64,000 bases of DNA, from assembly GCF_001182745.1 (NCBI RefSeq), contig NZ_LN868938.1:2790001-2854000 (forward strand), written 5' to 3'. Positions 1 to 8,044 of the stretch are shown in pieces. Every line of letters begins with the position of its first letter. The stretch's first letter is position 1. This DNA comes from Nocardia farcinica. Its GTDB lineage: Bacteria; Actinomycetota; Actinomycetes; Mycobacteriales; Mycobacteriaceae. The notes below the pieces were generated by a model that saw only the letters and a program-made list of their open reading frames with translations, did no database searches and was not told the DNA's origin. The position numbers and the translations under genes were made by a program.

Positions 1-2
1 AC

Positions 3-515
3 CCGCACACGCGGGTGGTGGCCGTCGGCACCGGTGCGCACCAGGGCGAGGAACTGCGGTTGCTCGGTTGCACGGTGTTCGATCGCGCGGTGTTGGTGCG
101 GCAGGATCCGCCCGCCACGCCGGGTGCGGCCGGGTCGGTCCGGGTGTCGATCGGGCACGCCGGAAAGTTGGGGGCGCGCATCGCGAGTCTGCTGCCGAAG
201 GCGCCGCCGGGCCGCGAGCCCGCGCGGGCCGCACCGACCGTCGAGGTCTACGACACCGAGGCGGTGCGCCCGGCGCCGGCGGTCGCCCGCATCCGCCGGC
301 TGCTGCTGGCTCCGCACACGGGCGAGGGGCACATCCGCATCGAGCCGCGACTCGACCGCCCCCAACCGCCCGCGCCGATCCACTACACCTGGTTCGACGT
401 GGCCGACGACGGCCGCTACCTGGTCAAGGCGGACGACACCGTGCGGGTGGTACCGGCCTCGGCCGAGCAGTTGGCCGCCCAGCTGCAGAAACGGGTTCCG
501 GCGCAGGCCGGTTGA
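3..515 (+). CDS. EspG-family ESX secretion-associated protein (C-terminal part)
   Basis: The frame is open from the left edge, so the true start lies outside the window; 170 C-terminal residues are visible. The tail has the layout I associate with the EspG family: alternating beta strands, then a basic RRLL helix, a WFDVADDGRYLV segment and a final strand-helix (VRVVPAS, QLAAQL). EspG proteins are cytosolic chaperones that bind PE/PPE-type substrates of type VII (ESX) secretion systems. The next two genes encode small and WXG-type helical proteins on the same strand, which fits a chaperone-substrate set. Assignment is from pattern and context only. A different ESX accessory protein is possible because the N-terminal half is missing. 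Confidence 0.6.
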   Translation, partial: PHTRVVAVGTGAHQGEELRLLGCTVFDRAVLVRQDPPATPGAAGSVRVSIGHAGKLGARIASLLPKAPPGREPARAAPTVEVYDTEAVRPAPAVARIRRLLLAPHTGEGHIRIEPRLDRPQPPAPIHYTWFDVADDGRYLVKADDTVRVVPASAEQLAAQLQKRVPAQAG

Positions 516-622
516 CGGACCGGCCGCGGCGAGCGGGAGACGCTGTCGGCGGCACCGGTTAGGCTGAACCGGATCCGGCCGGTGGGCGTTCCGGTCGGAG
601 GCGACGATCTCAGGGGGTGCGC

Positions 623-997
623 ATGACGATCGAGACGAGCCGGGCCGATATCGCGCGGTTCACGGAGCAGGCGCGTACCGGCACCGTCCGGTTCGATCCG
701 GAGGCGGCCCGGCGCTGCGCGCAACTGTACGAACAGCAGGCGGATCGGCTGCTGCACCTGCGGGAGCGGCTCGAATCCGTCGCGCACGTGCAGGGTTTCG
801 GTGGGTTCGAGTCGGCGCGGCAGTTGCAGGCCGGGTTCGGGCACAAGGCGCGCGACGCCGCTGCCCTGCTGGACCACTACATCGAAGCGGCCTACCGGAT
901 GAAGGAGGCCTACCTGATCAGCGCGGGGCTCTACGAGGAGGCCGACGCCGCCCACGCCGCGGCCCTGCGCGCGGTGGAGACGAGGTTGCCCCGATGA
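623..997 (+). CDS. Small helical ESX-type protein, probable T7SS substrate or partner
   Basis: 124 residues, almost entirely alpha-helical, with a central turn (GFGGFES, about residues 58-64) between two long helices, resembling the helical-hairpin fold of ESX substrates although no WXG tripeptide is present. Near the C-terminus YEEAD (104-108) matches the YxxxD/E signal recognised by type VII secretion machines. I chose ATG 623 over the in-frame GTG 617 because the ribosome site AGGGGG (612-617) ends just before it, whereas it overlaps the GTG. The stop overlaps the next start by 4 nt (ATGA), so the two proteins are translationally coupled and may form a heterodimer, as EsxA/B and PE/PPE pairs do. 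Function beyond that is inference. Confidence 0.6.
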   Translation: MTIETSRADIARFTEQARTGTVRFDPEAARRCAQLYEQQADRLLHLRERLESVAHVQGFGGFESARQLQAGFGHKARDAAALLDHYIEAAYRMKEAYLISAGLYEEADAAHAAALRAVETRLPR

Positions 998-2403
998 GCG
1001 GCACCGACCCGACCTACATCAGCTCGATGGAACATTTCGAGTCGATGTCGCACGAGGAGATCCACGCCAAGACCCGGGAGATCGACGCCGGCGAGATCCT
1101 GCGCGCCTCGGGTGTCTGGCTCGAGGCGGCGGCCACCCTGGCCTCGGCCATGCCGTTGACCCGCGCGGCGGCCGACCGGGTGATGAACTCGATGGAATGG
1201 GAAGGCGCCGCCGCCGAGGCCGCCTATGCCAGCACCCGCAGTTTCGCCGCCTCGGTGGAGGAGCTGAGCGCGGTGATGGGCGAGGTGGGCGCCCGGCTCG
1301 GCGCCGTCGCGGCGGCGGCCGAGACGGTGAAGCTGGCCGTGGTGCCGCCCGGCGACTCCGGGCCGGTCGGCGCGATCGCGCGACTGCTCGAGGCGGCCAA
1401 GGTCATCGATGCCCAGATGATGCAGGAGGCCCTGCGGCAAGAGGCCGTGCTCGCGATGAACATGGTCTACAAGCCCGCCTATTCCGCCGCGGGCACGGGG
1501 GTGCCCGCACTGCCCGATCCGCCGGGGACGATGACCGTGCCCGACGCGGGAGACGCACTGCCGCAACCCGGTTCGACGCCCGGGGGAGACTACTCGTCGC
1601 CCGGGGCGGCACCGGAGCCCGACGGTGCGGAACCGCCGCTCGTGCCGGAGGGATCGATTCCCCCCGAGACGGCATCGCCGGAGGCGGGTTCGCCGGCCCC
1701 CGCGCCGGACGGAACCGGCACCCCGTCGCCCGAGTCCGGCACGCCCGCCCCGTCGCCCACCGAGGAAGTGCCCGCGCCCGACGGCGCAACCCCGACGCCG
1801 GAGGCGCCCGCACCGCCGAGCGCCGATCCCGCACCGCCCGTCCCGCCGGACCCGAGCCCGCCGGCCACCGAGGCTCCGACGCCGGACCCCGCCCCCGAAT
1901 CACCCGGCCCGGCGCCGGAGCCCGCGCCCTCGACGCCGGATGCGCCACCGTCGACCGAGACCCCCGTGCCACCCCGAGCCGAGGTCCCCTCGCCGCCGCC
2001 GGCACCAGAGACACCACCTGCACCCGAACCGGCGCCGGAACACGCGCCGGAGCCCGAACCCGCGCCCGCGCCGGAGCCCGCACCAGCGCCCGAACCGGCA
2101 CCCGCGCCCGAACCGGCACCACCGCAGGAGCCCACACCGGCACCCGAACCGGAGCCCACACCAGCACCCGAACCGGCACCCGCACCGGGGCCCACACCAG
2201 CACCCGACCCCGCACCAGCACCAGCACCAGCACCCGAACCGTCCCCACCGCAGGAGGTCCCGCCGCCGGCGCCGGATCCGCGGGCCCCGCTGCCCGACCC
2301 CGGTGGGCAGCCCGGCGTCACCGGTCCGATTCCCGAGGGCGAGCAGGGCGCCGCCCACCAGTCGGGCACCGACCAACCCGGCGTCATTCCCACCCGCACC
2401 TGA
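994..2403 (+). CDS. WXG-type T7SS protein with long proline-rich C-terminal tail
   Basis: 469 residues. Residues 1-170 are helical and Ala-rich with a WEG tripeptide at 69-71 (MEWEGAAAEAA), the WXG hallmark at the turn between two helices. From about residue 190 to the end the protein is almost pure Pro/Ala/Glu/Thr, with many tandem PAPEP-type units, so the tail is probably extended, perhaps wall-spanning or surface exposed. It begins inside the stop of the 124-aa gene (ATGA overlap) and follows an EspG-like gene, as for PPE-like substrates with a dedicated chaperone. No transmembrane segment or signal peptide is seen, which agrees with export by the ESX route. The partner relationship is inferred from coupling. 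Confidence 0.65.
   Translation: MSGTDPTYISSMEHFESMSHEEIHAKTREIDAGEILRASGVWLEAAATLASAMPLTRAAADRVMNSMEWEGAAAEAAYASTRSFAASVEELSAVMGEVGARLGAVAAAAETVKLAVVPPGDSGPVGAIARLLEAAKVIDAQMMQEALRQEAVLAMNMVYKPAYSAAGTGVPALPDPPGTMTVPDAGDALPQPGSTPGGDYSSPGAAPEPDGAEPPLVPEGSIPPETASPEAGSPAPAPDGTGTPSPESGTPAPSPTEEVPAPDGATPTPEAPAPPSADPAPPVPPDPSPPATEAPTPDPAPESPGPAPEPAPSTPDAPPSTETPVPPRAEVPSPPPAPETPPAPEPAPEHAPEPEPAPAPEPAPAPEPAPAPEPAPPQEPTPAPEPEPTPAPEPAPAPGPTPAPDPAPAPAPAPEPSPPQEVPPPAPDPRAPLPDPGGQPGVTGPIPEGEQGAAHQSGTDQPGVIPTRT
2010..2262 (+). repeat. Tandem Pro-Ala-Glu coding repeats
   Basis: Imperfect tandem units of roughly 12-18 bp (cccgcgcccgaaccggca-like) encoding PAPEP/PTPEP blocks in the tail of the WXG-type protein. 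The repeat creates long artificial open frames on the opposite strand. Unit number is likely to vary between strains through slippage. Confidence 0.8.
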
Positions 2404-2462
2404 CCGGCGGTGACACCCCGGCGGCGAATCGGTCCCCGGCGACCCGTGGATTCCGCCGCCAT

Positions 2463-2468
2463 TAGCCT
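2463..2468 (+). promoter_or_regulatory. Putative -10 element of leaderless MerR gene
   Basis: TAGCCT seven nucleotides before the GTG start, with no Shine-Dalgarno sequence in between; it matches the actinobacterial TANNNT -10 pattern. Confidence 0.45.
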
Positions 2469-2475
2469 CGACGGG

Positions 2476-3222
2476 GTGAAGTACCTGCGCCCCGCCGATC
2501 TCGCCCGGCGGCACGGGCTGTCCACGCAGGCCGTGCGCAACTACGAGGCCGAGGGGTTCCTCCCGGCCGCGGCGCGCACACCGTCGGGGTACCGGATGTT
2601 CACCGAAGTCCACGGCGCCGCGTTGAGCGCCTTCCTGGCGCTCGTCACCGGCTACGGTCACGCGACGGCCGGGCGGATCATGAACGCGCTCAACGCCGGT
2701 GATCTCGACCGCGCCCTGCGGCTCATCGACGAGGGCCATGTGCGGCTGGTCGAGGACCGGCGCACGCTCGACAGCGTCCGCCACGCCGTCGAGCATCTGA
2801 CCGACACCGGGGCGGAACCACCACGGCCGGAACCCGGCGCCGCCGCGCGCACCATCGGTGAGCTCGCCCATCTCCTACGGGTGACCCCGGCGACGCTGCG
2901 CAACTGGGAGGAGGCGGGCATCCTGTCCCCGGACCGCGAGCGCGGCACCGGCTTCCGGCGCTACGGTCCTTCCGACGTGCGGGATGCCCGGCTGGCCCAC
3001 CTGCTGCGCCGCGGCGGCTATCCGCTCGAGCGGATCGCCCTCGTCGTCGCTCAGGTCCGCACCGCGGGCGGCACCGACGAGCTCGCCGACGCGCTGGCGC
3101 AGTGGCACGGCAGGCTGCTCGCCCAGGGCACGGCGATGCTGGACGCGGCCGCGAAGGTCGGGGAATACCTACGGCTGCGGTCGGATCCGGGCACCGATAC
3201 CGCGACCGTCGGCTCAGGGTGA
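2476..3222 (+). CDS. TioE-type MerR-family transcriptional regulator with two HTH domains
   Basis: 248 residues with two MerR-like winged helices: residues about 1-70 (LRPADLARRHGLSTQAVRNY, then GYRMF) and a second near 125-200 (IGELAHLLRVTPATLRNWEE, then GFRRYGPSDVRDA). This duplicated layout is that of the TioE subfamily. GTG 2476 is chosen because the protein then begins at the first HTH and a TAGCCT -10-like hexamer (2463-2468) lies 7 nt upstream, consistent with a leaderless mRNA. No Cys-rich metal-binding loop is seen at the C-terminus, so it is not a classical metal sensor. The neighbouring beta-lactamase-like lipoprotein on the same strand is a candidate target but has its own promoter-like element. 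Confidence 0.8.
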   Translation: MKYLRPADLARRHGLSTQAVRNYEAEGFLPAAARTPSGYRMFTEVHGAALSAFLALVTGYGHATAGRIMNALNAGDLDRALRLIDEGHVRLVEDRRTLDSVRHAVEHLTDTGAEPPRPEPGAAARTIGELAHLLRVTPATLRNWEEAGILSPDRERGTGFRRYGPSDVRDARLAHLLRRGGYPLERIALVVAQVRTAGGTDELADALAQWHGRLLAQGTAMLDAAAKVGEYLRLRSDPGTDTATVGSG

Positions 3223-3265
3223 AGATCCGGGACGTTCCCGATGGCCGGAACCGCTTGGCGGCCAA

Positions 3266-3271
3266 TAGCTT
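3266..3271 (+). promoter_or_regulatory. Putative -10 element of leaderless beta-lactamase-like gene
   Basis: TAGCTT followed by six nt (CGACCC) and the ATG. There is no ribosome-binding site, so transcription probably starts at or next to the start codon. Confidence 0.45.
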
Positions 3272-3277
3272 CGACCC

Positions 3278-4372
3278 ATGCGAACTCGAAGGATGCTGGT
3301 CGGGCTCTGCGTCGGGAGCACGTTGCTGCTGGTGGGTTGCTCGACGGTACAGCGGGCGTCCGCGCTACAGCGCGACCTCGACGCGGTGACCGCCGCGGGT
3401 GTGGCGGGCGCGGTCGCCACCGTCGACGACCGGACGACATCGCTGGTGATCACCAGTGGTGTCGCCGACCGGTCGACGGGGGCCGCGATGCCCGAGCACG
3501 GCCGGGTCCGCATCGGCAGTGTCACCAAGACCTTCACCGCCGCGATCGTGATGCAGCTGGTCGCGGAGGGGAAGGTCGCCCTGGATGCCGCCGTCGATAC
3601 CTACCTCCCCGGCCTGCTCACCGGCGACGGTGTGGACGGGCGGGTGATCACCGTGCGACAGCTCCTCCAGCACCGCAGCGGGCTCCCCGAGTTCGCCGGA
3701 CGACCCGGCGCCGACGAGCTGATCGCCGCCGCCGAGAACCGGACGCTGGCCCCGGCCGAGGCGGTGTCGACCGCGCTGGCGCACCCGGCGCAGTTCTCGC
3801 CGGGCACCCGGTACGCCTACACCAACACCAACTACATCGTCCTCGGCCTGCTGATCGAGCGCGTGACCGGGCGCTCCTACGCCGACGAGCTGCGCGACCG
3901 GATCATCGCCCCGCTCGGCCTGACCGACACCTACCTGCCCGCGCCCGGTGAACGCGAGATCCGCGGCGAGCACCCGCACGGCTACCTCGACACCCCCGAC
4001 GGGGTGATCGACGTCTCCCGGATCGAACCGTCGATTCCCTGGGCGGCCGGAGCGCTGGTCTCCACCGGCCGCGACCTCAACACCTTCTGGCGGGCTCTGG
4101 TGGACGGGCGTCTCGTCCCCGCACCGCAGCTGGTCGAGATGACCACTCCGCAGGACGGGGCGAGCGAGGACGAGGGGCGCGGCTACGGGCTGGGTGTCGG
4201 CGCGACAGAACTGTCGTGCGGCGTCCGCTACGTCGGGCACAGTGGCGGCATCCCCGGCTATCACACGATGTCCGGTGCCACTCCCGACCGTGCCGCGACC
4301 ATCACGTTCACCCAGGCGCCGCGGACACCGCCGGACAGCAAGGCACTGCTCGAACACGCCCTGTGCCCGTGA
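3278..4372 (+). CDS. Serine beta-lactamase-fold lipoprotein (DD-peptidase/esterase class)
   Basis: 364 residues. An N-terminal lipoprotein signal ends in a lipobox (LVGC, Cys21), so the mature protein should be tethered to the outer face of the membrane. The penicillin-binding fold motifs are complete: SVTK at 81-84 (nucleophile Ser and Lys), YTN at 181-183, and HSGG at 321-324 in place of KTG, typical of class C-like serine hydrolases and DD-carboxypeptidases. Its substrate could be cell-wall peptides, an ester or a beta-lactam; the sequence does not decide. A TAGCTT hexamer six nt before ATG suggests a leaderless transcript. It converges on proB; the two stop codons lie in the arms of a shared hairpin. 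Confidence 0.85.
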   Translation: MRTRRMLVGLCVGSTLLLVGCSTVQRASALQRDLDAVTAAGVAGAVATVDDRTTSLVITSGVADRSTGAAMPEHGRVRIGSVTKTFTAAIVMQLVAEGKVALDAAVDTYLPGLLTGDGVDGRVITVRQLLQHRSGLPEFAGRPGADELIAAAENRTLAPAEAVSTALAHPAQFSPGTRYAYTNTNYIVLGLLIERVTGRSYADELRDRIIAPLGLTDTYLPAPGEREIRGEHPHGYLDTPDGVIDVSRIEPSIPWAAGALVSTGRDLNTFWRALVDGRLVPAPQLVEMTTPQDGASEDEGRGYGLGVGATELSCGVRYVGHSGGIPGYHTMSGATPDRAATITFTQAPRTPPDSKALLEHALCP

Positions 4373-4392
4373 CCCGCGGGCCGGTCGGGTCA
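4370..4392. terminator. Compact bidirectional hairpin formed by two convergent stop codons
   Basis: Arms TGACCCG (4370-4376) and CGGGTCA (4386-4392) pair perfectly around a 9-nt GC-rich loop. The left arm contains the TGA of the lipoprotein gene and the right arm the TGA of proB on the other strand. No U-tract. Confidence 0.5.
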
Positions 4393-5523
4393 GACCTTGA
4401 CCAGGTCGTCGGCGTGGATCACCGGCCGCTGCATGGTGTCGGGCAGTTCGGCGGTGGACCGGCCGAGCATGGTGGACAACTCGGTGCTGTCGTATTCGAC
4501 CACACCGCGCGCGACCAGCCGCTGGTCGGCGGCGAGCAGATCCACCACGTCGCCGCCGTGGAAGCGCCCGCGCACGGCGGTGATCCCGGCGGCGAGCAGG
4601 GACCGGCGCCGCTGCGCGACCGCCTGCACCGCGCCGTCGTCGAGGACGAGCGCGCCGCGGCTGTCGGCGGCGTGCCGCACCCAGAACTTGCGCGCCGACA
4701 ACCGCACCGGGCGGGCGGCGAACGCGGTGCCGACGGTGCCGCTGCCCAGCGCGGTCGCGGCCTGTTCGGCGGCGGCCAGCAGCACCGGGACGCCCGCGTC
4801 GGCGGCCAGTCGCGCGGCCGAGAGCTTGGAGGCCATACCGCCGGTGCCGAGCACGCCGCCGCTGCCCGCGATCACGCCATCGAGGTCGGCACTGCTGCGC
4901 ACCTCGGGGATGAAGGTGGCCGCGCCCTTGCGGGGGTCGCCGTCGTAGAGGCCCTCGACGTCGGAGAGCAGGATCAACGCGTCGGCGCCGACCAGGTGGG
5001 CGACCAGTGCGGCCAGCCGGTCGTTGTCGCCGAACCGGATCTCCTCGGTGGCCACCGTGTCGTTCTCGTTGACGACCGCGACCGCGCCGAGCGAGCGCAA
5101 CCGGTCCAGCGTGCGCTGGGCGTTGCGGTGGTGCTCGCGGCGGGAGAAGTCGTCGGCCGACAGCAGCACCTGGCCGACGGTGCGACCGTAGCGGGCGAAG
5201 GAGGTGCCCCAGGCGTGTGCGAGGGCGAGCTGCCCGACGCTGGCGGCGGCCTGCTTGGTCGCCAGATCTCGTGGCCGGCGGGACAACCCGAGCGGGGCGA
5301 GCCCGGCGCCGATCGCGCCGGAGGAGACCACCACGACATCCGATCCGGCCCGCATGCGCGCCTCCACGGCGTCGGCGAGCCGGTCCAGCCGGGTGGTGTC
5401 CAATCCGCCTTCGAGACTGGTCAGCGCCGACGAGCCGATCTTGACGACCACGCTGCGCGCCGACGCGATCGCCTGCCTGGCCGCGCTCAACTCCGACGCC
5501 CCGAGCGAATTCACCTGCGTCAC
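4390..5523 (-). CDS. proB: Glutamate 5-kinase
   Basis: 377 residues. It phosphorylates glutamate with ATP to gamma-glutamyl phosphate, the first step of proline synthesis. The amino-acid-kinase domain starts with [11 protein letters not shown], followed by [19 protein letters not shown] and the FGDNDRL and GTGGMASK loops; a C-terminal PUA-like domain (from about residue 285) completes the usual E. coli-type architecture. GTG 5523 is chosen over upstream in-frame codons because GGAG sits 7 nt before it and homology starts there. The gene follows obgE by 43 nt on the same strand, an arrangement also found in M. tuberculosis (obg-proB), so it is probably co-transcribed with obgE. proA is not next to it in the window. 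Confidence 0.95.
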   Translation of the reverse strand: MTQVNSLGASELSAARQAIASARSVVVKIGSSALTSLEGGLDTTRLDRLADAVEARMRAGSDVVVVSSGAIGAGLAPLGLSRRPRDLATKQAAASVGQLALAHAWGTSFARYGRTVGQVLLSADDFSRREHHRNAQRTLDRLRSLGAVAVVNENDTVATEEIRFGDNDRLAALVAHLVGADALILLSDVEGLYDGDPRKGAATFIPEVRSSADLDGVIAGSGGVLGTGGMASKLSAARLAADAGVPVLLAAAEQAATALGSGTVGTAFAARPVRLSARKFWVRHAADSRGALVLDDGAVQAVAQRRRSLLAAGITAVRGRFHGGDVVDLLAADQRLVARGVVEYDSTELSTMLGRSTAELPDTMQRPVIHADDLVKV

Positions 5524-5566
5524 AACAGAACTCCTACCCCACACCCGTGCGCCGCCGCGGCGGCGC

Positions 5567-7024
5567 TCACCGCTGTTCGTCGTCCTCCACCAGGCCGCGG
5601 CGGACCCGGGAAGCGTGCTTGCGTTCGGCGGCGCTGACCCGGTCGCTCTGCTCGAGCCGCACGTCGGTGCCGCGGCCGGTGCGCACCATGTCGACACCCG
5701 CGCTGATCTGCGGCTCCCAGTCGAAGGTGACATCGCCGATGGTCACCGGCGCACCCGGCTCGGCGCCCAGCCGCACCAGTTCCTCCTCGACACCGAGGCG
5801 GGCCAGCCGGTCGGCCAGGTAGCCGACGGCCTCGTCGTTGTCGAACTGGGTCTGGCGCACCCAGCGCTCGGGGCGGGCGCCGCGCACGATGAACCCGCCG
5901 GGCTCGTCGGGGTCGGGATGCACGGTGAACCCGGACTCGTCCACCGCGATCGGACGGATGACCGGACGCTTGGGCGCGGCCTTCGGATGCGCCTCGCGGT
6001 ATTCGCGCACGAGATCGGCCAGCGCGAAGGTCAACGGCCGCAGGCCGGCCCGCGAGACCGCCGAGATCTGGAACACCGGCCAGCCGCGCGCGGTGAACTC
6101 CGGGGTCACCATCTCGGCCAGCTCGGCGGCGTCGGGCACGTCGGTCTTGTTGAGGATCACCACGCGCGGGCGGTCGGCCAGATCGCCGAGCCCGGCGTCG
6201 GCGGCCAGGGCGGGCTTGTAGGCGGCCAGTTCGGCCTCGAGCGCGTCGACATCGGAGATCGGGTCACGGCCCGGTTCCAGGGTGGCGCAGTCGACCACGT
6301 GCGCGAGCACGGCGCAGCGCTCGAGATGCCGCAGGAAGTCCAGGCCGAGGCCGCGGCCCTGGCTCGCGCCGGGGATGAGGCCGGGCACGTCGGCGATGGT
6401 GAAGGTGGTGTCACCGCTGGCCACCACGCCCAGGTTGGGCACCAGGGTGGTGAACGGGTAGTCCGCGATCTTGGGCTTGGCCGCCGAGAGCACCGACACG
6501 AGCGAGGACTTGCCCGCGGAGGGGAACCCGACCAGCCCGACGTCGGCGACGGACTTGAGCTCGAGCACGAGGTCGCGTTCCTCGCCGTCCTCGCCCAGCA
6601 GGGCGAAGCCGGGGGCCTTGCGCGCCTTCGAGGCCAGCGCCGCGTTGCCGAGACCACCGCGACCGCCGCGTGCGGCGACGAAGCGGTTGCCCGCGCCGAC
6701 CAGGTCCACCAGGACCTCGCCGTCGCGGTCCAGCACGACGGTGCCGTCGGGCACCTTCAGCAGCAGGTCGCTGCCCATCTTGCCGTCGCGGTTGCCGCCC
6801 TCGCCCGGCTTGCCGTTGCCCGCTTTGGCGTGCGGGTGGAAGTGGAAGTCGAGCAGGGTGTGCACGTTCGGGTCGACCTCGAGGACGACGTCGCCGCCGT
6901 TGCCGCCGTTGCCGCCGTCGGGGCCGCCGAGCGGCTTGAACTTCTCGCGGTGCACCGACGCGCAGCCGTGACCGCCCTTCCCGGCGCGCACATGCAGCAC
7001 GACACGGTCGATGAACTTCGACAT
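5567..7024 (-). CDS. obgE: Obg-family GTPase (CgtA)
   Basis: 485 residues. It is an essential ribosome-assembly and stress GTPase. The N-terminal Gly-rich Obg fold (residues 1-158, KGGHG and GGNGGNGGD loops) precedes the G domain: G1 GFPSAGKS (166-173), switch I region YPFTT, G3 DVPG (212-215), G4 NKTD (292-295). A C-terminal OCT domain (about 345-430) follows, then a charged tail typical of actinobacterial Obg. ATG 7024 has the upstream sequence AAGGAGGATGATTCG. It lies downstream of rplU-rpmA but is separated from rpmA by a strong terminator hairpin, so it either has its own promoter in 7025-7104 or receives read-through only. Confidence 0.96.
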   Translation of the reverse strand: MSKFIDRVVLHVRAGKGGHGCASVHREKFKPLGGPDGGNGGNGGDVVLEVDPNVHTLLDFHFHPHAKAGNGKPGEGGNRDGKMGSDLLLKVPDGTVVLDRDGEVLVDLVGAGNRFVAARGGRGGLGNAALASKARKAPGFALLGEDGEERDLVLELKSVADVGLVGFPSAGKSSLVSVLSAAKPKIADYPFTTLVPNLGVVASGDTTFTIADVPGLIPGASQGRGLGLDFLRHLERCAVLAHVVDCATLEPGRDPISDVDALEAELAAYKPALAADAGLGDLADRPRVVILNKTDVPDAAELAEMVTPEFTARGWPVFQISAVSRAGLRPLTFALADLVREYREAHPKAAPKRPVIRPIAVDESGFTVHPDPDEPGGFIVRGARPERWVRQTQFDNDEAVGYLADRLARLGVEEELVRLGAEPGAPVTIGDVTFDWEPQISAGVDMVRTGRGTDVRLEQSDRVSAAERKHASRVRRGLVEDDEQR

Positions 7025-7104
7025 GGTCGAATCATCCTCCTTCTGGGCTGGTCGGTGACGGCGCCGCTCGGTGCGGCGGGATTCACCGGGACGAGAACAC
7101 GAAA

Positions 7105-7135
7105 AGCGGGTCAGGGTGTGGCACCCTGACCCGCT
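7105..7135 (-). terminator. Rho-independent terminator of rplU-rpmA
   Basis: A perfect 14-bp stem (7105-7118 with 7122-7135) with a 3-nt loop; on the minus strand it is followed by CTTTTCG, a short U-run. It sits 27 nt after the rpmA stop. Confidence 0.85.
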
Positions 7136-7162
7136 CGGCTCGAGTCCGGATCGGCTCGGCGG

Positions 7163-7429
7163 TCAGGCCTGAACCGGCTCCGGGGCGACGATGTTGACCG
7201 TCTTGCGGCCACGCTTGGTGCCGAACTGCACCGCGCCCGCCGCGAGGGCGAACAGGGTGTCGTCGCCACCGCGCCCGACGTTCACGCCGGGGTGGAAGTG
7301 GGTGCCACGCTGGCGCACCAGGATCTCGCCGGCCTTGACGGTCTGACCGCCGAAGCGCTTGACGCCGAGTCGCTGGGCGTTGGAGTCGCGTCCGTTCCGG
7401 GAGCTGGACGCGCCCTTCTTGTGTGCCAT
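7163..7429 (-). CDS. rpmA: 50S ribosomal protein bL27
   Basis: 88 residues beginning [16 protein letters not shown], the characteristic N-terminus that reaches the peptidyl-transferase centre. There is no cleavable extension of the Firmicute type. The conserved [20 protein letters not shown] and [11 protein letters not shown] segments are all present. A GAGGAG ribosome site precedes ATG 7429. It lies 22 nt downstream of rplU, the usual rplU-rpmA pair, and is followed by a Rho-independent terminator. Confidence 0.98.
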   Translation of the reverse strand: MAHKKGASSSRNGRDSNAQRLGVKRFGGQTVKAGEILVRQRGTHFHPGVNVGRGGDDTLFALAAGAVQFGTKRGRKTVNIVAPEPVQA

Positions 7430-7451
7430 AGCTGTGTCTCCTCGGGATGTC

Positions 7452-7763
7452 TTACTTGATGCCGGTGACCTTCAGGACCGTCAGCGGCTGACGGTGACCC
7501 TGGCGCTTGTGGTAGCCGGTCTTGTTCTTGAACTTGTGGATGCGGATCTTGGGGCCCTTGGTCTGCTCGACCAGCTCCGCGGTCACCGAGCGCTTGGCCA
7601 GAGCCTCCGCCTCGGTGGTCAGTTCGGCGCCGTCCACCACGAGGACGGGCGACAGCTCGACGGCGGCACCCGGCTCGCCCTCGATCTTCTCGACCTTCAC
7701 CAGGTCACCGACCGCGACCTTGTACTGCTTTCCGCCGGTCTTGACGATCGCGTACGTTGCCAT
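7452..7763 (-). CDS. rplU: 50S ribosomal protein bL21
   Basis: 103 residues ([16 protein letters not shown] at the start; [10 protein letters not shown] near the end), full length for bL21, which binds 23S rRNA in the large subunit. GGAGGAA lies 8 nt upstream of ATG 7763. It is the first gene of the rplU-rpmA unit; about 190 nt of leader separate it from a promoter-like element (TTGGGT, 18 nt, TAGCCT on the minus strand). Confidence 0.98.
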   Translation of the reverse strand: MATYAIVKTGGKQYKVAVGDLVKVEKIEGEPGAAVELSPVLVVDGAELTTEAEALAKRSVTAELVEQTKGPKIRIHKFKNKTGYHKRQGHRQPLTVLKVTGIK

Positions 7764-7955
7764 CGGTCGGCTTCCTCCACTCGATGTATGTCTAATCGTG
7801 CTTCGTGCACGTCACAGGTCGTGACGCGACGTGTCTTGGCTGGTTGCTGCACGGGGGCGCTTGCTCCTGCTTCCCGCTCATACCGTCCCGGAATTCTGTC
7901 GGGAAGCATCTCGGGCGCGTCAGCATGATGCGCATCGCCAGGCAGCGACCGGTCA

Positions 7956-7985
7956 AGGCTACCAGAAGGGTTCCGTGCGACCCAA
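7956..7985 (-). promoter_or_regulatory. Candidate promoter of rplU-rpmA
   Basis: On the minus strand TTGGGT (7980-7985) is followed after 18 nt by TAGCCT (7956-7961), a plausible sigma-A promoter that would give a leader of about 185 nt before rplU. The leader contains small inverted repeats but I recognise no known ribosomal-protein leader. Confidence 0.4.
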
Positions 7986-8006
7986 TTCGGTCCCCGGCGC
8001 CCGGCC

Positions 8007-8034
8007 GGGAGCGGCGCCGGTGCGCGCCGCTCCC
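8007..8034 (-). terminator. GC-rich hairpin downstream of rne
   Basis: A perfect 11-bp stem GGGAGCGGCGC/GCGCCGCTCCC with a 6-nt loop, 10 nt after the rne stop. There is no U-tract, as for many actinobacterial terminators. Confidence 0.6.
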
Positions 8035-8044
8035 CCGGCTCGGC

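Noticed and set aside
1590..2540. Minus-strand GSGAGAG-repeat protein (silk-like)
   Set aside because: It is the complement of the Pro-Ala-Glu repeats of the WXG-type protein; the plus-strand gene has coupling and context.
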